NCBI GenBank assembly: GCA_014728145.1
Contig: WJMC01000159.1
Span: 1-33,440, forward strand
Source: Candidatus Zixiibacteriota bacterium
GTDB taxonomy: Bacteria; Zixibacteria; MSB-5A5; JAABVY01
Length of the DNA: 33,440 bases
Reading direction: 5' to 3'
This document shows, in pieces, positions 15,826-23,653 of this stretch. A model generated the notes under the pieces. The model saw only the letters and a program-made list of their open reading frames with translations. It made no database searches and was not told where the DNA came from. Numbering within the stretch: position 1 is the stretch's first letter; every line of letters begins with the position of its first letter. A program made the position numbers and the translations under genes.

Positions 15826-15945
15826 CATTCCTCCTTATCAAAAACAGCAATATTTACAAACACCACTAACAGCGTAACCATGAGATTACGACATGATAAC
15901 AGTTACAGCCATCGAAAGGTAATAATTTTTTCGGAAAAGTAAATA

Positions 15946-16359
15946 CTACTTGAAGAGGGCTTTGATTTTGCCCCAGGTGGTCAACCTGACATTGAGGGTG
16001 GTATTGACTTCCAGATTGATTTTCTGGAGACCCGGACGGGCATAGAACTTCGGATCGGCCTCGCGCTGGTCGACCTTAATGGTGATCACGTCAGACTCGT
16101 CCTGATAGCCTTTGACAGAAGGGTTGGCGGGATTGTACTTGGGGATCATCAATTCGTACTGTCCATCCCGCTCGGTTCTTTCGGAAACGATCAGTTCATC
16201 GTCGATATAAGCCTCGACAAGTGTACCCCCGGGAGCTTCCCGGCCGTCGATTAAAAGCGTGCCACTGACATTGCAGTCATCCGGCGAAGCCCAGAGAACG
16301 CCCATCCACACAAATACAAGACAGGCCGTATATATCCATATATAATTACTTTTGCGCAT
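15946..16359 (-). CDS. Small secreted protein with carboxypeptidase-regulatory-like beta-sandwich
   Basis: From the ATG at 16359 the product is 137 residues: basic MRKSNY, a hydrophobic signal peptide (WIYTACLVFVWMGVLWA) and a mature beta-sandwich beginning VSGTLLIDGREAPGGTLVEAYIDDELI with RDGQYELMIP, the pattern of carboxypeptidase-regulatory or Ig-like domains. A 13-residue longer form exists but would place extra residues before a normal signal peptide. The end (TTWGKIKALFK) is basic and amphipathic. No catalytic motif is present, so it is probably a structural or binding protein in the periplasm or envelope. It lies 76 bases after rex and may share its transcript. Confidence 0.65.
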   Translation of the reverse strand: MRKSNYIWIYTACLVFVWMGVLWASPDDCNVSGTLLIDGREAPGGTLVEAYIDDELIVSERTERDGQYELMIPKYNPANPSVKGYQDESDVITIKVDQREADPKFYARPGLQKINLEVNTTLNVRLTTWGKIKALFK

Positions 16360-16435
16360 ATTTACAGCCACTTCCATGATCCAGCATAGCAGGTTCAAAA
16401 CCGTTTGTCAAGCCAATATTTACGCTGGCTTGCGC

Positions 16436-17086
16436 TTACACAGTCAGCGAGGAGTTTTTGAGCCTGAAGGAGAGATGCTCAAGCTCCATAGCCATATTCT
16501 CATTGCGCAAAAACACATCCTCCGGGACCTTCAGATGAATCGGCGCGAAATTGAGTATAGCCTTGACCCCGGCCGCGACCACATCGTCGACAACTTTCTG
16601 AGCCTGTTGCGGCGGAACCGCGATAACAACTATCTGGATCTTGTGTTCTTTCAGTTTCTTAGTTAGATCGGCCGCGGGCGAAATAACTATACCCTTATGA
16701 TTTGAACCGATCTTGCGCTGGTCATTGTCGAACAGAAGTTTAATCTTAAATCCCTGGCGCGCAAACTCTTTGTAGGACACCAGGGCTGACCCGATATTTC
16801 CGATACCGACCAGGGCGACATTCCAGTCCTGCTCGATTCCCAGGATTTCCCCGATTTTCAGCTTCAATTCGCGCACCGGGTAACCCAGCCCGCGGGTACC
16901 GAACGAGCCGAAAAACGACAGGTCCTTGCGCACCTGCGCCGGGGTTAGATGCTCTCTTTTGGCCAGATGTTTGGAAGAAACAGTCTCGTAATTTTCCATA
17001 TCCAGCTGGGACAAGGCGCGATAATAAAGCGATAACCTGGTTATAGTCGATTCGGATATTTTCTTCTTCAAATTTTCCTTGGACAA
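16436..17086 (-). CDS. rex: Redox-sensing transcriptional repressor Rex
   Basis: A winged-helix N-terminus (ISESTITRLSLYYRALSQL, SSKHLAKREHLTPAQVRKDLSFFGSFGTRGLGY) is followed by a Rossmann domain (ALVGIGNIGSAL) and the C-terminal domain-swap helix. This is the full Rex architecture, a dimer that binds DNA when NADH is low and releases it when NADH/NAD+ rises. I set the start at TTG 17086, four bases after AGGAGG, giving 216 residues, the usual Rex length. An ATG frame beginning at 17200 would add 38 residues that are not Rex-like, and it would start upstream of the promoter and run through the Rex operator, so it is rejected. Autoregulation is evident from the operator at 17124-17141. Confidence 0.95.
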   Translation of the reverse strand: MSKENLKKKISESTITRLSLYYRALSQLDMENYETVSSKHLAKREHLTPAQVRKDLSFFGSFGTRGLGYPVRELKLKIGEILGIEQDWNVALVGIGNIGSALVSYKEFARQGFKIKLLFDNDQRKIGSNHKGIVISPAADLTKKLKEHKIQIVVIAVPPQQAQKVVDDVVAAGVKAILNFAPIHLKVPEDVFLRNENMAMELEHLSFRLKNSSLTV

Positions 17087-17123
17087 ACCGCCTCCTGCTT
17101 TTGATTCCTGATGCAGGGATATG

Positions 17124-17141
17124 TTGTGAAACCTTTCACAA
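17124..17141 (-). promoter_or_regulatory. Rex operator in the rex promoter
   Basis: TTGTGAAACCTTTCACAA is a perfect 7-4-7 inverted repeat matching the Rex consensus TTGTGAA-N4-TTCACAA. It starts three bases after the -10 box and covers the expected transcription start, an ideal repressor position. Confidence 0.93.
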
Positions 17142-17144
17142 CCA

Positions 17145-17173
17145 AATAAAGGGAGAGCAAAAAACGTTGTCAA
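17145..17173 (-). promoter_or_regulatory. Promoter of rex
   Basis: On the minus strand a perfect TTGACA (17173-17168) is 17 bases from TTTATT (17150-17145, four of six consensus bases). The predicted start near 17138 falls within the Rex operator and leaves a leader of about 50 bases before the TTG start. Confidence 0.75.
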
Positions 17174-17289
17174 GCGAAAACTGTTCATATCATATTCCAT
17201 AATTACTTATACAGCACTTTTCCATTCAGGATTAAACAAAATGATCCCTGATAAAAATAGAGATTTACCTGATGCTTGTTAAATTATTC

Positions 17290-19452
17290 TCATACACCGA
17301 CAGGAGTATGAGATTCCGGAGCGCTCTGCAGTTCCTGCGAGAGATAGAGTTTTTTGGATGCCACAGAATCATAATATGGATGACAGGAGAGTATAAAGAC
17401 CTGGTGATCCTCTCCGGTGACACGCAGTACTTCGAGTGCCTCCCGGCGGCGGAGATGATCGAAAGTGAGAAATGGTTCATCCATAATCAAAAGCGGTTTT
17501 TTCTCCTGCGAAATCATCTGGACCAAAGCCAGCCTGGCGGCCAGGTAGAGCTGGTCACGGGCACCGCGTGAGAGTTCAAGATTGGGATCGATCCAGTCGT
17601 CCTTGGCGGCCGAGAAAACCTCATAGGAGAGGTTACTCGGATCGAATTTGACTTTCTGGTACTTGCCTCCACTGACAGTCGACAGCAGGTTAGAAGTCTG
17701 TTCCTCGAGCCTGCTGAGTGACGCCTTGAGCACATTTTTGCGCGACTTCTCAATAAAGTCATGGGTTAACTCATAGACCCTCAGAATCCGTTTGGCGCGC
17801 TGGATATCCTCGTCGATATACTCCAGCCGTTCTTCCAGAGAAGCCTGGAGTTCACATCCGGATTCCGCGAATTCGAGCTGTCGGCGAAGTGACAATTCGG
17901 TCGCCTCGAGGTTGGATTTTTGTTTTTCCAGGGCCTCGACCACCATGCGGAGTTTCTCGCTGTCTTCGGCTTCCATACTGTATATGCGCAGTTCGCGGGC
18001 GGTCTCGTTTTCAACTGCCAGGTCACGGGTGACCCTCTGGAGATCTTCCTCGAGCTGGACCAATGTCTTGCCGCCCAGCCAGGTCTCATTGCGACGTGCT
18101 TCGCTTTTGATTTCTTTTTCGAGATCGCGGTAATCCTCGAATTTTTTCTTCAGATCGGATACACCGCTGGCTTTGTATCGAGCCAGTAGCTCTCTGACCG
18201 TAGCGCTGGCGTTATCATAATCGGTGATGACTTCCTCGAGGTTGTCTTTTTTAATCTGGTAATTGATCTCCAGCGCTGAAACCTGGCGCGACTTCGTAAA
18301 CCAGATCAATGCGGTAACCAGAAAGATCACGAAATCCGCCCCTGCCCCGATCAAAAAGCGGGTATCCGACATCTGGGCAAAAGCAAAGAAGTAGGTAGTC
18401 ATGCCGACTGATGCCGCCAGGAAAAACAGCGCTAGTACTTTCACCAGCACATTCGGCTTGGCCTGCTCGATTTTTTCTGCCAGGTCGACAGCTTTTTGCT
18501 CGATCGGTGATTTCTTGTTTTCGAGGTAACGGATCTGGGCGGACTGTTCCTCCACCAGCCGGATATCATCCTCATCTATTTTGGGTAATTTGGAAATCTC
18601 GTTTTTAAGCTCGGCCAGAAGCTGATCGGAAGACTTGATCGACTTGACACGGTTGTTCAAATCGGAATAACGCTCTTCCAGGTTTTTACGACGCTCCTCA
18701 TTTTCGGCCGCCCTGGCAGCTTTTTCCATCTGCGATTTCTTGGCCTGGTACTCGGTCCGGATACCCTCCAGAAGCGACTGGGTCTCCTTGAGCTTGGCGC
18801 GGTTCTTGGTTACGATCTCGATTTCGCGTTTGGCCTTGTCGAGTTCGTAAATCATCTCCTGTTTTTTCTTCTGCAGTTTCTGCAGGACACCGAGATGCTT
18901 GTGGCCTTCCTTTTTAATCTCCTGTATACGACCCTCGACTTTTTTGAGGGCTTCCGAGGCCAGGACTTCTTCTTTTCCGCCGGTTATCAAGCCTTCCAGC
19001 TTGTCCTTGATGGCATCCGATGAACGCGAGACCAGGTCAATCTCATCCTGCCGGATGGTGGAAGTTGCCAGGTAGATATCTTTATTGGCCAGGCCCAGGC
19101 TGTTATTTATGATTGATTGAATCTTTCGATGATTGTCGATCTCCTCTCCGCTTTCGAGGTTAGTCAAAAGCGTGAGACCGACGTCAAAATTCTTTTTCAG
19201 GCGATATCTTTTCGAGCCGGTTTCGAAGTCCATACTGAGCTCGAACGACTGCGTCTCGTTCCAGCTTTTATTCTCTTTTAATCTCTTGGCGGTCGATTCC
19301 GGGTCGGTAAACAAAAGGTCTGTCAGGGCTTCGACCAAAGTCGATTTTCCGGATTCATTGAGTCCGCTGATAACATTGACGCCATCGCTCAATTCAGCCG
19401 AAAACGATTCGATATTCTTGTATCTCAGTATTTCCAGTCGCCTGATTTTCAT
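17290..19452 (-). CDS. YhaN/SbcC-like ATPase with two membrane helices in place of a zinc hook
   Basis: An N-terminal ABC-type half with Walker A GLNESGKST (30-38) and a C-terminal half with signature SRGARDQLYLAARLAL (from 628) and Walker B PLLIMDEP (653-660) are separated by two long coiled-coil arms, as in SMC/Rad50/SbcC proteins. The apex has no CxxC zinc hook. Instead it holds two hydrophobic helices (about 334-358 and 366-386), which would anchor the hairpin tip in the inner membrane. This matches YhaN-type (AAA_27-like) proteins rather than classic SbcC, and 720 residues is shorter than SbcC (about 1000). The ATG is two bases after the stop of the phosphoesterase gene, so the pair is coupled. 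Likely a nuclease-associated ATPase in DNA end processing. Confidence 0.85.
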   Translation of the reverse strand: MKIRRLEILRYKNIESFSAELSDGVNVISGLNESGKSTLVEALTDLLFTDPESTAKRLKENKSWNETQSFELSMDFETGSKRYRLKKNFDVGLTLLTNLESGEEIDNHRKIQSIINNSLGLANKDIYLATSTIRQDEIDLVSRSSDAIKDKLEGLITGGKEEVLASEALKKVEGRIQEIKKEGHKHLGVLQKLQKKKQEMIYELDKAKREIEIVTKNRAKLKETQSLLEGIRTEYQAKKSQMEKAARAAENEERRKNLEERYSDLNNRVKSIKSSDQLLAELKNEISKLPKIDEDDIRLVEEQSAQIRYLENKKSPIEQKAVDLAEKIEQAKPNVLVKVLALFFLAASVGMTTYFFAFAQMSDTRFLIGAGADFVIFLVTALIWFTKSRQVSALEINYQIKKDNLEEVITDYDNASATVRELLARYKASGVSDLKKKFEDYRDLEKEIKSEARRNETWLGGKTLVQLEEDLQRVTRDLAVENETARELRIYSMEAEDSEKLRMVVEALEKQKSNLEATELSLRRQLEFAESGCELQASLEERLEYIDEDIQRAKRILRVYELTHDFIEKSRKNVLKASLSRLEEQTSNLLSTVSGGKYQKVKFDPSNLSYEVFSAAKDDWIDPNLELSRGARDQLYLAARLALVQMISQEKKPLLIMDEPFLTFDHLRRREALEVLRVTGEDHQVFILSCHPYYDSVASKKLYLSQELQSAPESHTPVGV

Positions 19453-19454
19453 CT

Positions 19455-20576
19455 CTATATCACATCCTTGCCCGAAAGCAGGGCATAGCCGAGTTTCATG
19501 CTGTCGTTGAGCAATTCACTTTCATACTCATCTTCTTCATGGGCGATTTTTTCCGACACCAGGTGGATGTACTGCCCCAGGATGGTCGTCTCCGGCAGAT
19601 TCAACTTGAGCATATCCGAGGGCACTGTTTCAGTCCGGTTGACAACTTCGAGATAAAGGAAGCGGTCCGCCATATGCTCATGGAGCCGGTCAAAATCGAT
19701 ATAACCGTCAGAGGGAAATACCCCGTTTAAGAGCACTTTTAAAAGACGATTCTCGCTGATATGCTTGGAAATCTCCCGTTCCAGTTCGAGCGTGTACTTG
19801 AAACTGGTACAGGGCAGTTCAATCGTATTCCATTCCAGCTTGCCGAGCTTGACCTTTTCGATTTCAACCTTATCCGGCTCGAATTCCACCAATGATGCCC
19901 AGCCGGCATCCTGGTGTTTAAACGACATCGGCTCAGGTGTACCCGAATAGACCGCCGGCACTTTTAACGTGGGAAGGCGGAAGTATGAATGCCAGTGGCC
20001 CAAAGCAACATAATCAAATCCCGAGTTCTCGATCTCATCGAGTTTGATCGGCCAGTCTTTTGGCGATGATTTGCCCGGTATCTGCACCGAACCATGTGCT
20101 ATGGCGATATGCGTCCCGGGGGTTTCGTCAGGTTTCAGATCAGCCAGTGGTGATTCACTCGAGGTACGGCTGGTGTTGACATTGCAGTAAAATGTCAATC
20201 CCCGTTCCGGAAACTCGAGTTTATTTTTATCGGGATGATCGAATATGAACAGGTTTTTGGGACACTCGGCTTCCTCCATGGTGACATAGACCGACTGCTC
20301 TTCGAGGCAATCATGAGTGCCGGGTATTAAAACCACCGGAACATCCTCCAGCCGGGAGATTTCACGCATGGCAAAATCAAAAAGCGGTTTGGAGATACGG
20401 TTGGAGTCGAACAAATCACCGGCAATCACCACGGCATCGACCTTCTGCTCCAGCGCAATTTCGACCAGTTTTGAGATTGAGTCCTTCAAGGCCGCCCGGA
20501 CTTTATCGCCGGACTTTCCCAGTCCTGATAATTTTATCCCGAGATGAATATCTGCGGTATGAAGTATTTTTGCCAT
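19455..20576 (-). CDS. SbcD/Mre11/YhaO-like metallophosphoesterase
   Basis: Calcineurin-type phosphoesterase motifs appear in order: HTADIHLG (Asp9, His11), AGDLFD (Asp54), PGTHD (86-89), AHGS and GHWHSY. The family is the nuclease subunit of Mre11-Rad50-like complexes. The third motif is normally GNHD, whose Asn contacts the metals; here it is Thr87 (codon ACT, two changes away from the nearest Asn codon), so the metal site is altered. The last 150 residues form the capping and partner-binding region. The gene immediately precedes and nearly abuts the YhaN-like ATPase gene. No strong ribosome-binding site precedes the ATG at 20576. Confidence 0.85.
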   Translation of the reverse strand: MAKILHTADIHLGIKLSGLGKSGDKVRAALKDSISKLVEIALEQKVDAVVIAGDLFDSNRISKPLFDFAMREISRLEDVPVVLIPGTHDCLEEQSVYVTMEEAECPKNLFIFDHPDKNKLEFPERGLTFYCNVNTSRTSSESPLADLKPDETPGTHIAIAHGSVQIPGKSSPKDWPIKLDEIENSGFDYVALGHWHSYFRLPTLKVPAVYSGTPEPMSFKHQDAGWASLVEFEPDKVEIEKVKLGKLEWNTIELPCTSFKYTLELEREISKHISENRLLKVLLNGVFPSDGYIDFDRLHEHMADRFLYLEVVNRTETVPSDMLKLNLPETTILGQYIHLVSEKIAHEEDEYESELLNDSMKLGYALLSGKDVI

Positions 20577-20873
20577 AATATACCAGTTCGCAACGGGTTC
20601 AGTACCTTTGTTGAGATTATCGGCCGATGATTTGAAGTTCTACACCGCCTGAGTACAAATTTTAAACATTTGACAGCCTGTTTCATAAGAAAACAATTCG
20701 AGTTCAAATCTGCTACAACAGGAGACCAAAAGATCAACAGATCATAAGCCACGATCGGTTTAACACGAAATATAATTGAACCAAAGCGGGATCGTTTTTT
20801 CATATTCAAGCTTGCCTGATAATTAAATAAAAGTAAATTAAGCGGATACGAAAATCATAAAAAGAGACTGAAT
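20577..20873. other. Divergent intergenic region between the SbcD-like gene and the Ca2+ ATPase gene
   Basis: This 297-base AT-rich gap holds no convincing gene. It contains a 10-base palindrome ATCGGCCGAT (20619-20628), a perfect TTGACA at 20670 (+) without a good -10 box, and a modest + strand promoter candidate TTGCCT-16-TAAATT (20812-20839) that would give a 30-base leader for the ATPase gene. No clear promoter for the SbcD-like gene was found on the minus strand. Confidence 0.4.
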
Positions 20874-23549
20874 ATGGCTGAAGAAAAACTGTGGACAATT
20901 GAATCAGGCAATGTAGTAGAGCTGTTTGAGACAGACCTTCAAAACGGTCTCTCCGCAGGAGAAGCGGAAACCCGTTTGCGTAAATACGGACCCAATACGT
21001 TGCGCGAGGTGCGTAAAAAAGGCGCGCTGGAAATTTTCTTTGAGCAGTTCAAAAGCCTGATTGTCCTGCTTTTAGCCGCGGCGGCACTCTTATCATTCGG
21101 ATTCGAAGAAATTGTCGAAGGCATCGCGATTTTGGCGGTGATCCTGATCAATGCCCTGATCGGATACTTCATTGAAATACGGGCGGTTCGTTCGATGGAA
21201 GCCTTGCGCCAGCTTTCAAGTGTCGACGCGGTAGTGCGTCGCGACGGCAAAGCGGAATTGATTTCCGCTGACAGGCTGGTGCCGGGCGATGTGGTTGTTC
21301 TCGAGGGGGGCGATGTCGTTACGGCAGATATGCGTCTGTGCGAGGCCTCCCGTCTGCAGGTCGATGAATCCGCGCTGACCGGTGAATCAGTGCCGGTCAA
21401 TAAAATTACCGAAACGGTATCTGCGGACGCGCCCCTGGCGGAACGGATCAATATGCTCTATAAAGGCACAGCGATCACACGGGGATCGGCGGTGGCGATT
21501 GTAACTGCCAGCGGTATGGAAACCGAGCTGGGCAAGATATCATCTCTGGTGTCAGAAGCTGAAAAAGGCGAGACACCGCTAGAAAAACGTCTCGATGACC
21601 TCGGCAAAAAACTTGTCTATGTAACTATAGGTTTAACTGTAATCATCGCGATCCTGGGGATTTTACGGGGAAAGGAAGCTTTCCTGATGATCAAAACCGC
21701 TGTCGCTCTGGCGGTGGCGGGAATTCCGGAAGGGCTCCCGATTGTGGCCACGATTGCGCTGGCACGCGGGATGTTGCGAATGGCCAGACGCAATGCCTTG
21801 ATCAATCGCCTGGCCTCGGTCGAAACCCTGGGAGCGACCAATATCATCTGCACCGACAAAACCGGCACCCTGACCGAAAACCGCATGACGGTAACCGAGT
21901 TGTGGCTCCCCGAAGGCGAGGTCAAGCTCGAATCTGGCCGATTCAATCTGGATGGCAGTCCACTCGATCCCAAAAAAGATGAACAGCTCTTTGAAGCAAT
22001 CAAGATCTCTGTCCTGTGTAACAACGCGGCCCTCGACAGGGACGATCCAGATAAATCAGTTGGCGATCCACTCGAGGTTGCGCTTCTGGCCGCAGGCGCG
22101 AAAGCGGGACTTATTCGTGATGAACTGCGCGATAAATTTCCCGAAAAACGCGAGGAAGCATTCGACTCAGTAGAAAAACGAATGGCCACCTTTCATGAGG
22201 ATGGAGATGGCTTCTACGTGGCTGTCAAAGGTGCGCCGGAGGCGATCCTGGATATTTCGGACAAGATCATAAAAGATGGCAGCATTGCGGATTTCGACTC
22301 AGAAGAAAAAGATCGCTGGATAAAATTCAACAATGATATGGCACTCCAGGGACTGCGTGTTCTGGCGCTGGCCAATAAGACAACCGCTGATGTCGCCGAG
22401 GACCCTTATGATAATTTGATATTTACGGGAATGATCGCCCTGATGGATCCCCCGCGCGAGGATGTGCGCGAGTCGATCGAGCTTTGCCAGGAGGCTGGCA
22501 TCAGAGTTATTATGGTAACCGGCGACCAGGCACCCACTGCCCAGACGATCGCCTACCAGGTCGGCCTGACAGATCAGCAGGATGCCAGGGTGATGCCGAC
22601 CCGGGAGCTTGTCAGTTATGACACAATGACTGCTGAGCAGAAGCAGGATGTTTCCACAGTACCGATCTTTGCCCGTGTCAGCCCGGCGCAGAAACTCGAT
22701 ATAATCGCCCTGCACCAGGAGCAGGGCCAGATCGTGGCGATGACAGGTGATGGCGTCAATGACGCTCCGGCATTAAAAAAGGCGGATATCGGGATTGCCA
22801 TGGGGCAACGTGGTACACAGGTGGCGCGCGAGGCGGCCGATATGGTGCTCAAAGACGACGCTTTCGCTACAATTGTTACCGCGATCGAGCAGGGACGGGT
22901 AATCTTCAACAACATCCGGCGCTTTGTGGTTTACCTGATGTCATGCAATGTCTCTGAGATTCTGGCAGTCGCGGTGGCATCGCTGGCCAACACCCCGCTT
23001 CCGCTTTTGCCCCTGCAGATATTGTTTCTGAATCTGGTCACCGATGTCTTCCCCGCTTTAGCGCTGGGAGTGGGAGAGGGCGATCCTGAAATCATGAAAC
23101 GGCCTTCCCGCAAATCATCGGAATCGATAGTGGAAAAAGCCCACTGGGCGTTTATCGGCGGATTTGGAGTGCTGATCGCGTTGACTGTGCTGGTCGCGTT
23201 CGGAATCGCAATGTGGACACTCGAAAAAGAATATCCACAAGCTGTGACGATATCGTTTCTATCACTGGCTTTCGCGCAACTCTTTCATGTCTTTAACATG
23301 CGCGATTCGGGAACTCATCCATTTTACAACTCGATCACCCGCAACCGCTGGGTCTGGGGCGCACTCGTGCTGTGTACCGGATTACTGTTTATGGCTGTTT
23401 ATCTTCCCGGACTGTCATCCGTGCTTAAGTTGACCGACCCGGGTATGGACGGTTGGCTGGTTGTAGCAGTCGCCAGCATCTTCCCATATATCGCGGGACA
23501 GGTTTTCCGTTCTGTAACCAAGCCTGTCGATCGCGCCGGTCAAAAATAG
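20874..23549 (+). CDS. P-type Ca2+-translocating ATPase (type II, SERCA/PMR1-like)
   Basis: The cation ATPase N-domain motif (LSAGEAETRLRKYGPNTL) is followed by TGES (169-172, actuator), PEGL in M4 (Glu286), phosphorylation site DKTGT (Asp328) and the TGDGVNDAP hinge (624-632). Residues that bind Ca2+ in SERCA are all recognisable: Glu286 in M4, Asn692 and Glu695 in M5 (SCNVSE), Asn720, Thr723 and Asp724 in M6 (NLVTD). Having both M5 residues suggests a two-site, SERCA-like pump, although I did not locate an M8 Glu. About ten membrane helices are seen and the length (891) is normal. It would export Ca2+ from the cytoplasm using ATP. It is monocistronic, with a terminator 50 bases after the stop. 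Confidence 0.92.
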   Translation: MAEEKLWTIESGNVVELFETDLQNGLSAGEAETRLRKYGPNTLREVRKKGALEIFFEQFKSLIVLLLAAAALLSFGFEEIVEGIAILAVILINALIGYFIEIRAVRSMEALRQLSSVDAVVRRDGKAELISADRLVPGDVVVLEGGDVVTADMRLCEASRLQVDESALTGESVPVNKITETVSADAPLAERINMLYKGTAITRGSAVAIVTASGMETELGKISSLVSEAEKGETPLEKRLDDLGKKLVYVTIGLTVIIAILGILRGKEAFLMIKTAVALAVAGIPEGLPIVATIALARGMLRMARRNALINRLASVETLGATNIICTDKTGTLTENRMTVTELWLPEGEVKLESGRFNLDGSPLDPKKDEQLFEAIKISVLCNNAALDRDDPDKSVGDPLEVALLAAGAKAGLIRDELRDKFPEKREEAFDSVEKRMATFHEDGDGFYVAVKGAPEAILDISDKIIKDGSIADFDSEEKDRWIKFNNDMALQGLRVLALANKTTADVAEDPYDNLIFTGMIALMDPPREDVRESIELCQEAGIRVIMVTGDQAPTAQTIAYQVGLTDQQDARVMPTRELVSYDTMTAEQKQDVSTVPIFARVSPAQKLDIIALHQEQGQIVAMTGDGVNDAPALKKADIGIAMGQRGTQVAREAADMVLKDDAFATIVTAIEQGRVIFNNIRRFVVYLMSCNVSEILAVAVASLANTPLPLLPLQILFLNLVTDVFPALALGVGEGDPEIMKRPSRKSSESIVEKAHWAFIGGFGVLIALTVLVAFGIAMWTLEKEYPQAVTISFLSLAFAQLFHVFNMRDSGTHPFYNSITRNRWVWGALVLCTGLLFMAVYLPGLSSVLKLTDPGMDGWLVVAVASIFPYIAGQVFRSVTKPVDRAGQK

Positions 23550-23598
23550 AGTCACCTTGCCAGCTTAAAATATCTATCGATTTTGTAACGACAAAAAA

Positions 23599-23624
23599 CG
23601 GGATCGCTATTGACAGCGATCCCG
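23599..23624 (-). terminator. Bidirectional intrinsic terminator between ATPase and protease genes
   Basis: CGGGATCGCT-ATTGAC-AGCGATCCCG is a perfect 10-bp stem with a 6-base loop between two convergent genes. On the minus strand it is followed by TTTTTTGT, a strong U tract, so it mainly terminates the protease transcript. On the + strand the tail is weaker (CTCTGACTTTTA). Confidence 0.85.
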
Positions 23625-23653
23625 CTCTGACTTTTATCTTTTGAGTCCGGTCA

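Noticed and set aside
17087-17200. N-terminal extension of Rex starting at ATG 17200
   Set aside because: The extension contains the promoter and the perfect Rex operator, is not Rex-like, and a TTG with AGGAGG gives the normal family length.
20699-20729. tRNA-like tail (GAGTTCAAATCT followed by ACAGGAGACCA)
   Set aside because: The T-stem pairs at only two or three positions and no upstream strand complementary to the acceptor (CTCCTGT) is present, so it is neither a tRNA gene nor a convincing attachment site.
20534-20809. 91-codon minus-strand frame overlapping the start of the SbcD-like gene
   Set aside because: It overlaps a well-supported gene, has no recognisable domain and runs through the intergenic promoter region.
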